Assembly (NCBI GenBank): GCA_964568355.1
Contig: CAZMRK010000232.1
Span: forward strand, 1 to 7,828
Direction: 5' to 3'
From: JAJPJX01 sp964568355
Lineage (GTDB): Bacteria; Acidobacteriota; Terriglobia; Bryobacterales; Bryobacteraceae
Length of the DNA: 7,828 nucleotides
Numbering within the stretch: the first letter of the stretch is position 1; each line of letters opens with the position of its first letter. The notes under the pieces were generated by a model. That model had not been told where the DNA came from and ran no database searches. It saw only the letters and a list, made by a program, of their open reading frames with translations. Position numbers and translations under genes: made by a program. Positions 5,808 through 7,828 of this stretch are shown piece by piece.

Positions 5808-6299
5808 TCAGCCCTGGCTCTTGCCGGTTTGGTTTAGAGAGGGCGAAGGCTTCGCCCGACGTTCCGCTCTTCCCGCAGCATGGCTCGCGGAGGAGCAGGC
5901 AGCACAAATACCCCGAAAGACGACTTCGTAATCGCGAATCTGCCGTTTGCCAAGAATCGAGTGATGCGCAATCGCCGGCAGTTCGAACCAGTCCACATCC
6001 TCCAACCCACCGCAACGCTCGCAGACGAAATGGTGATGCCGTTCGATGTTGGCGTCAAAGCGAACCGCCTTGCCTTCGAGAATCACCTCTCGCAGCAACC
6101 CGGCGCGGGTCAGAGTATGCAGGTTGTTATAGACCGTGGCGCGCGAGACCCGGGGATCCAGGGCGTTCACCGCCCGGAAGATTTCATCCGCCGTCGCGTG
6201 CACAGGGCTCTGCATCAAATAGTCCAGAACCACGTAGCGCTGCGGAGTACAGCGCAAGGCAGAGCGGCGGAAAGCCTCGGTGATCTCTGATTTATACAC
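5808..6299 (-). CDS. perR: PerR-type peroxide-sensing repressor (Fur family)
   Basis: This 163-residue Fur-family repressor has an N-terminal winged helix (about 1-80, with VSRATVYNNLHTL as recognition helix) and a C-terminal dimerisation domain. Aligned by eye to Bacillus subtilis PerR, all five regulatory metal ligands are present: His34, Asp82, His88, His90 and Asp101. The last is Asp, as in PerR, where Fur has Glu. The structural zinc cysteines are Cys93, Cys96, Cys132 and Cys135 (CERC and CAAC). In the known mechanism, iron-bound PerR is inactivated by peroxide through oxidation of the His ligands. A basic tail of about 27 residues follows the last Cys pair. The start is a GTG with no Shine-Dalgarno, directly preceded by a palindrome and promoter; no ATG occurs before residue 29. 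The downstream genes on this strand are the dehydratase, ahpC and ahpD, which suggests peroxide control of the locus. Confidence 0.92.
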   Translation of the reverse strand: MYKSEITEAFRRSALRCTPQRYVVLDYLMQSPVHATADEIFRAVNALDPRVSRATVYNNLHTLTRAGLLREVILEGKAVRFDANIERHHHFVCERCGGLEDVDWFELPAIAHHSILGKRQIRDYEVVFRGICAACSSASHAAGRAERRAKPSPSLNQTGKSQG

Positions 6300-6315
6300 G
6301 ATCTTAATTAAGATT
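6300..6315 (-). promoter_or_regulatory. Candidate PerR autoregulatory operator
   Basis: The minus strand reads AATCTTAATTAAGATC. It contains the perfect 14-base palindrome ATCTTAATTAAGAT (6301-6314). The site ends one base before the perR GTG and overlaps the inferred transcription start. A second, overlapping inverted repeat (CTTAAT, 4 bases, ATTAAG at 6303-6318) extends it upstream. A 16-base match (13/16) occurs ahead of ahpC. Confidence 0.6.
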
Positions 6316-6340
6316 AAGTCTAAACTAGAAATTCTGTCAA
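6313..6340 (-). promoter_or_regulatory. perR promoter (-35 TTGACA, weak -10)
   Basis: A perfect TTGACA lies at 6340-6335. After a 16-base spacer, CTTAAT (6318-6313) matches TATAAT at 4 of 6 positions. Transcription would start near 6306, giving a leader of about seven bases before the GTG. The -10 is partly covered by the extended inverted repeat, so bound PerR would block it. Confidence 0.55.
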
Positions 6341-6532
6341 GGGCTGGAACGGATCAAGGAAAGAAATTCGTCAGGATCGAAACAAGCGTGATTGCGGCGG
6401 GTCCTGGAACCGCAGGACGTCCAAAAACTCGACATCCGCGTAATTGCGTCTCAGTACTAAAACTGATGCCGGCACTTGTTTTGATACTTCCGGCCTATTG
6501 TTCGCGAAGCGGATTCCCCGCATGATGGAAAC

Positions 6533-6934
6533 GTGAACAGTATGGTAAGCGCCAACGAAGAACGATATGTGCCGGGAATGGAGCGCCGCACTTCGGCGCG
6601 TTTTCCCATTGAACAGCCAGTGAGCTATCGCATCCTGGACGCGAAGGGGAACCATGTGGCGTGCACGGGCGTAACGGTGGATATGAGCAGCGCGGGGGTA
6701 CTGTTTGCGACCGACGATCCGATTGAATGCGGCAAGCGCGTGGAGTTATGCGTGTACTGGCCGGTTTCGCTCGAAAGCGGGTGTCCTCTCAAACTGGTGG
6801 CGGTAGGCAAGGTGGTACGAGTGGAAGCCGGGCGGGCGGCCATGCGCATCGAGAAGTATGAGTTCCGCACGCGCGGATCCGGGGCTTTGCCGCTGGAAGT
6901 ACCCACAACTGTAGTAGCCGGCCGCAGCCGTTAG
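6533..6934 (+). CDS. PilZ-domain protein (c-di-GMP receptor type)
   Basis: This protein of about 133 residues is essentially a single PilZ domain. The RxxxR c-di-GMP motif is Arg19-Thr-Ser-Ala-Arg23, and the matching DxSxxG is Asp50-Met-Ser52-Ser-Ala-Gly55, so it should bind c-di-GMP and relay it to a partner. There is no signal peptide or membrane segment, and the target is unknown. The start is uncertain: GTG at 6533 has GGAA too close to it (two bases), while ATG at 6542 has the same GGAA at 11 bases; the two differ by three residues. It is a lone gene, divergent from perR across a 233-base gap and convergent with the TPR gene 40 bases downstream. The gap shows no convincing promoter for it; TATTGT at 6496-6501 is a weak -10 candidate. 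Confidence 0.88.
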   Translation: MNSMVSANEERYVPGMERRTSARFPIEQPVSYRILDAKGNHVACTGVTVDMSSAGVLFATDDPIECGKRVELCVYWPVSLESGCPLKLVAVGKVVRVEAGRAAMRIEKYEFRTRGSGALPLEVPTTVVAGRSR

Positions 6935-6974
6935 TCGCTGGCGACCCATCGGGGCGCACAATCCGAACGAACTG

Positions 6975-7828
6975 CTACTTCGCGCGATCGAATGTTTCGA
7001 TCGCGCGTTGCTGTTCGGCGTGCTGTAACTGCTTTACGAGATCGAAATGGCGGCGGGCCTCTTCCGACTTACCGCTTTTTTGGAGGATGCGGGCAAGGCC
7101 ATAATGCGCCTCCACGCGATCCGGATAAAGCTCCACCGCTTTCCGAAAGCTCCGTTCCGCTTCGACATCCTGATGGAGCTTCGAGTAGAGCTGGCCCAGC
7201 CCCACGTATAAATCGCCATAGGCAGGATCGGCCCGCCTGGCCTTTTCAAACAACTGCAAGGTCTCCTGGAGCCGGTCGCGCTTCATGGCGATGAGGCCCA
7301 GATAGTAATAGGAACCGGCCGAAGCGGGATTGAGCTGCAGCTCGGCCTCAAACAGGGGGATCGCCTCGTCATCACGGCCGCCCTTCCAGTAGAAGTATCC
7401 CAGCGCGAAATGCAGCTCGGGCTCTCGCGGGCTGTGCTCGACGGCGGCGCGGAACGAGGCTTCGGCCGCCGCGGGATTCCGTGTAATTTCGTAAGCCTCG
7501 CCTAACAGTTGATGCACAAAACCGGATTCGGGATAGGCGGCAGCCAGTTCTGAAAAGGTACGAATCCCGGCTTCCGGCTTACCCGCCTTCCTGTAGGATT
7601 TGACCAGCAGGTAATACACTTCGGGATCGCGCTTGCCGGCTGCGCGCGCCGCTTCGAGTTCGACAACCGCCTGCGGCCACCGGCGAAAGCTGTAGTGACA
7701 GAGCCCCGCCATGAAGTGCGCATCGGCGGCGTGCCCCGGGGATTTGGCCGCCAGGTCCAGATGCGGCAGGGCCTCCGCAAACCGGCCGGAACGAAACAGC
7801 GCGAGGCCCAGGTTGAACTGAAAATCGG
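6975..7828 (-). CDS. TPR-repeat protein, C-terminal part (cut by window edge)
   Basis: The visible 283 residues are the C-terminal end of a larger protein whose start lies beyond the right edge. An internal Met at 7712 is not the start, since the frame stays open and TPR-like to the edge. At least eight consecutive tetratricopeptide repeats of about 34 residues can be read, starting DFQFNLGLALF, ADAHFMAGLCH, DPEVYYLLVKS, GFVHQLLGEAY, PELHFALGYFY, AGSYYYLGLIA, GDLYVGLGQLY and VEAHYGLARIL, each with the Gly/Ala pattern and a closing Pro. TPR arrays are protein-binding scaffolds; no enzymatic domain is in the visible part, so a specific role cannot be given. The protein ends with a short charged helix (QQRAIETFDRAK). 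The last codons encode a perfect 12-bp-stem inverted repeat. Confidence 0.88.
   Translation of the reverse strand, partial: DFQFNLGLALFRSGRFAEALPHLDLAAKSPGHAADAHFMAGLCHYSFRRWPQAVVELEAARAAGKRDPEVYYLLVKSYRKAGKPEAGIRTFSELAAAYPESGFVHQLLGEAYEITRNPAAAEASFRAAVEHSPREPELHFALGYFYWKGGRDDEAIPLFEAELQLNPASAGSYYYLGLIAMKRDRLQETLQLFEKARRADPAYGDLYVGLGQLYSKLHQDVEAERSFRKAVELYPDRVEAHYGLARILQKSGKSEEARRHFDLVKQLQHAEQQRAIETFDRAK
6981..7007. terminator. Perfect 12-bp inverted repeat, possible bidirectional terminator
   Basis: CGCGCGATCGAA, a 3-base TGT loop, and TTCGATCGCGCG form a perfect stem in the final codons of the TPR gene, three bases before its stop codon. It lies 46 bases past the PilZ stop, between convergent genes, so it could stop transcripts from either side. 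No T-tract follows on either strand, so intrinsic termination is uncertain. Confidence 0.5.

Noticed and set aside
5459..6283. 274-residue open frame on the plus strand
   Set aside because: It runs opposite both the dehydratase and perR, each with full family motifs; its composition (Arg, Pro, Ser rich) is typical of a shadow frame.
6401..6418. GTCCTG/CAGGAC inverted repeat in the perR-PilZ gap
   Set aside because: The stem is short, has a six-base loop, and has no placement relative to a promoter or start that would suggest a function.

Overview
The window is a GC-rich bacterial chromosomal segment of ordinary housekeeping and stress genes. The style of the proteins (small SLT lytic transglycosylases with signal peptides, a TPR-repeat protein, a short PilZ protein, a PerR next to a Mycobacterium-type ahpC/ahpD pair) fits Acidobacteriota, perhaps the Solibacter/Bryobacter group. 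That assignment is a judgement from protein style, not from any marker gene. I see no tRNA, rRNA, CRISPR array, insertion sequence or phage gene, and no gap between genes longer than about 235 bases.

Region 1 (1-2840, minus strand) is a tightly packed operon reading leftward: threonine synthase (thrC), then a TldD-type metallopeptidase, then the start of its TldE/PmbA partner, which runs off the left edge. One base separates the first two genes, and the last two overlap by ATGA. Region 2 (2841-4114, plus strand) diverges from thrC across a 36-base gap. It holds two consecutive secreted SLT-family lytic transglycosylases that look like a tandem duplication; the second has an extra small N-terminal domain and a perfect TATAAT just ahead of its GTG start.

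Region 3 (4095-6340, minus strand) is a peroxide-defence locus: perR, a pterin-4a-carbinolamine dehydratase, ahpC and ahpD. PerR carries all five regulatory metal ligands and both structural Cys pairs of the PerR family. A 16-base element immediately upstream of perR recurs with 13/16 identity upstream of ahpC, so I infer that PerR represses itself and ahpCD. A GC-rich hairpin lies between ahpC and ahpD. ahpD meets the second transglycosylase gene tail to tail with a 20-base overlap.

Region 4 (6341-7828) holds a c-di-GMP-type PilZ protein on the plus strand. It converges on a TPR-repeat protein on the minus strand that is cut by the right edge. A perfect 12-bp-stem inverted repeat sits in the last codons of the TPR gene and may end transcription between the two.

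I found no clear evidence of a novel multi-gene system. The items most worth checking are the candidate PerR regulon element, the compact thrC-tldD-tldE arrangement, the symmetrical shared -10 between thrC and the first transglycosylase gene, and several short-leader starts.
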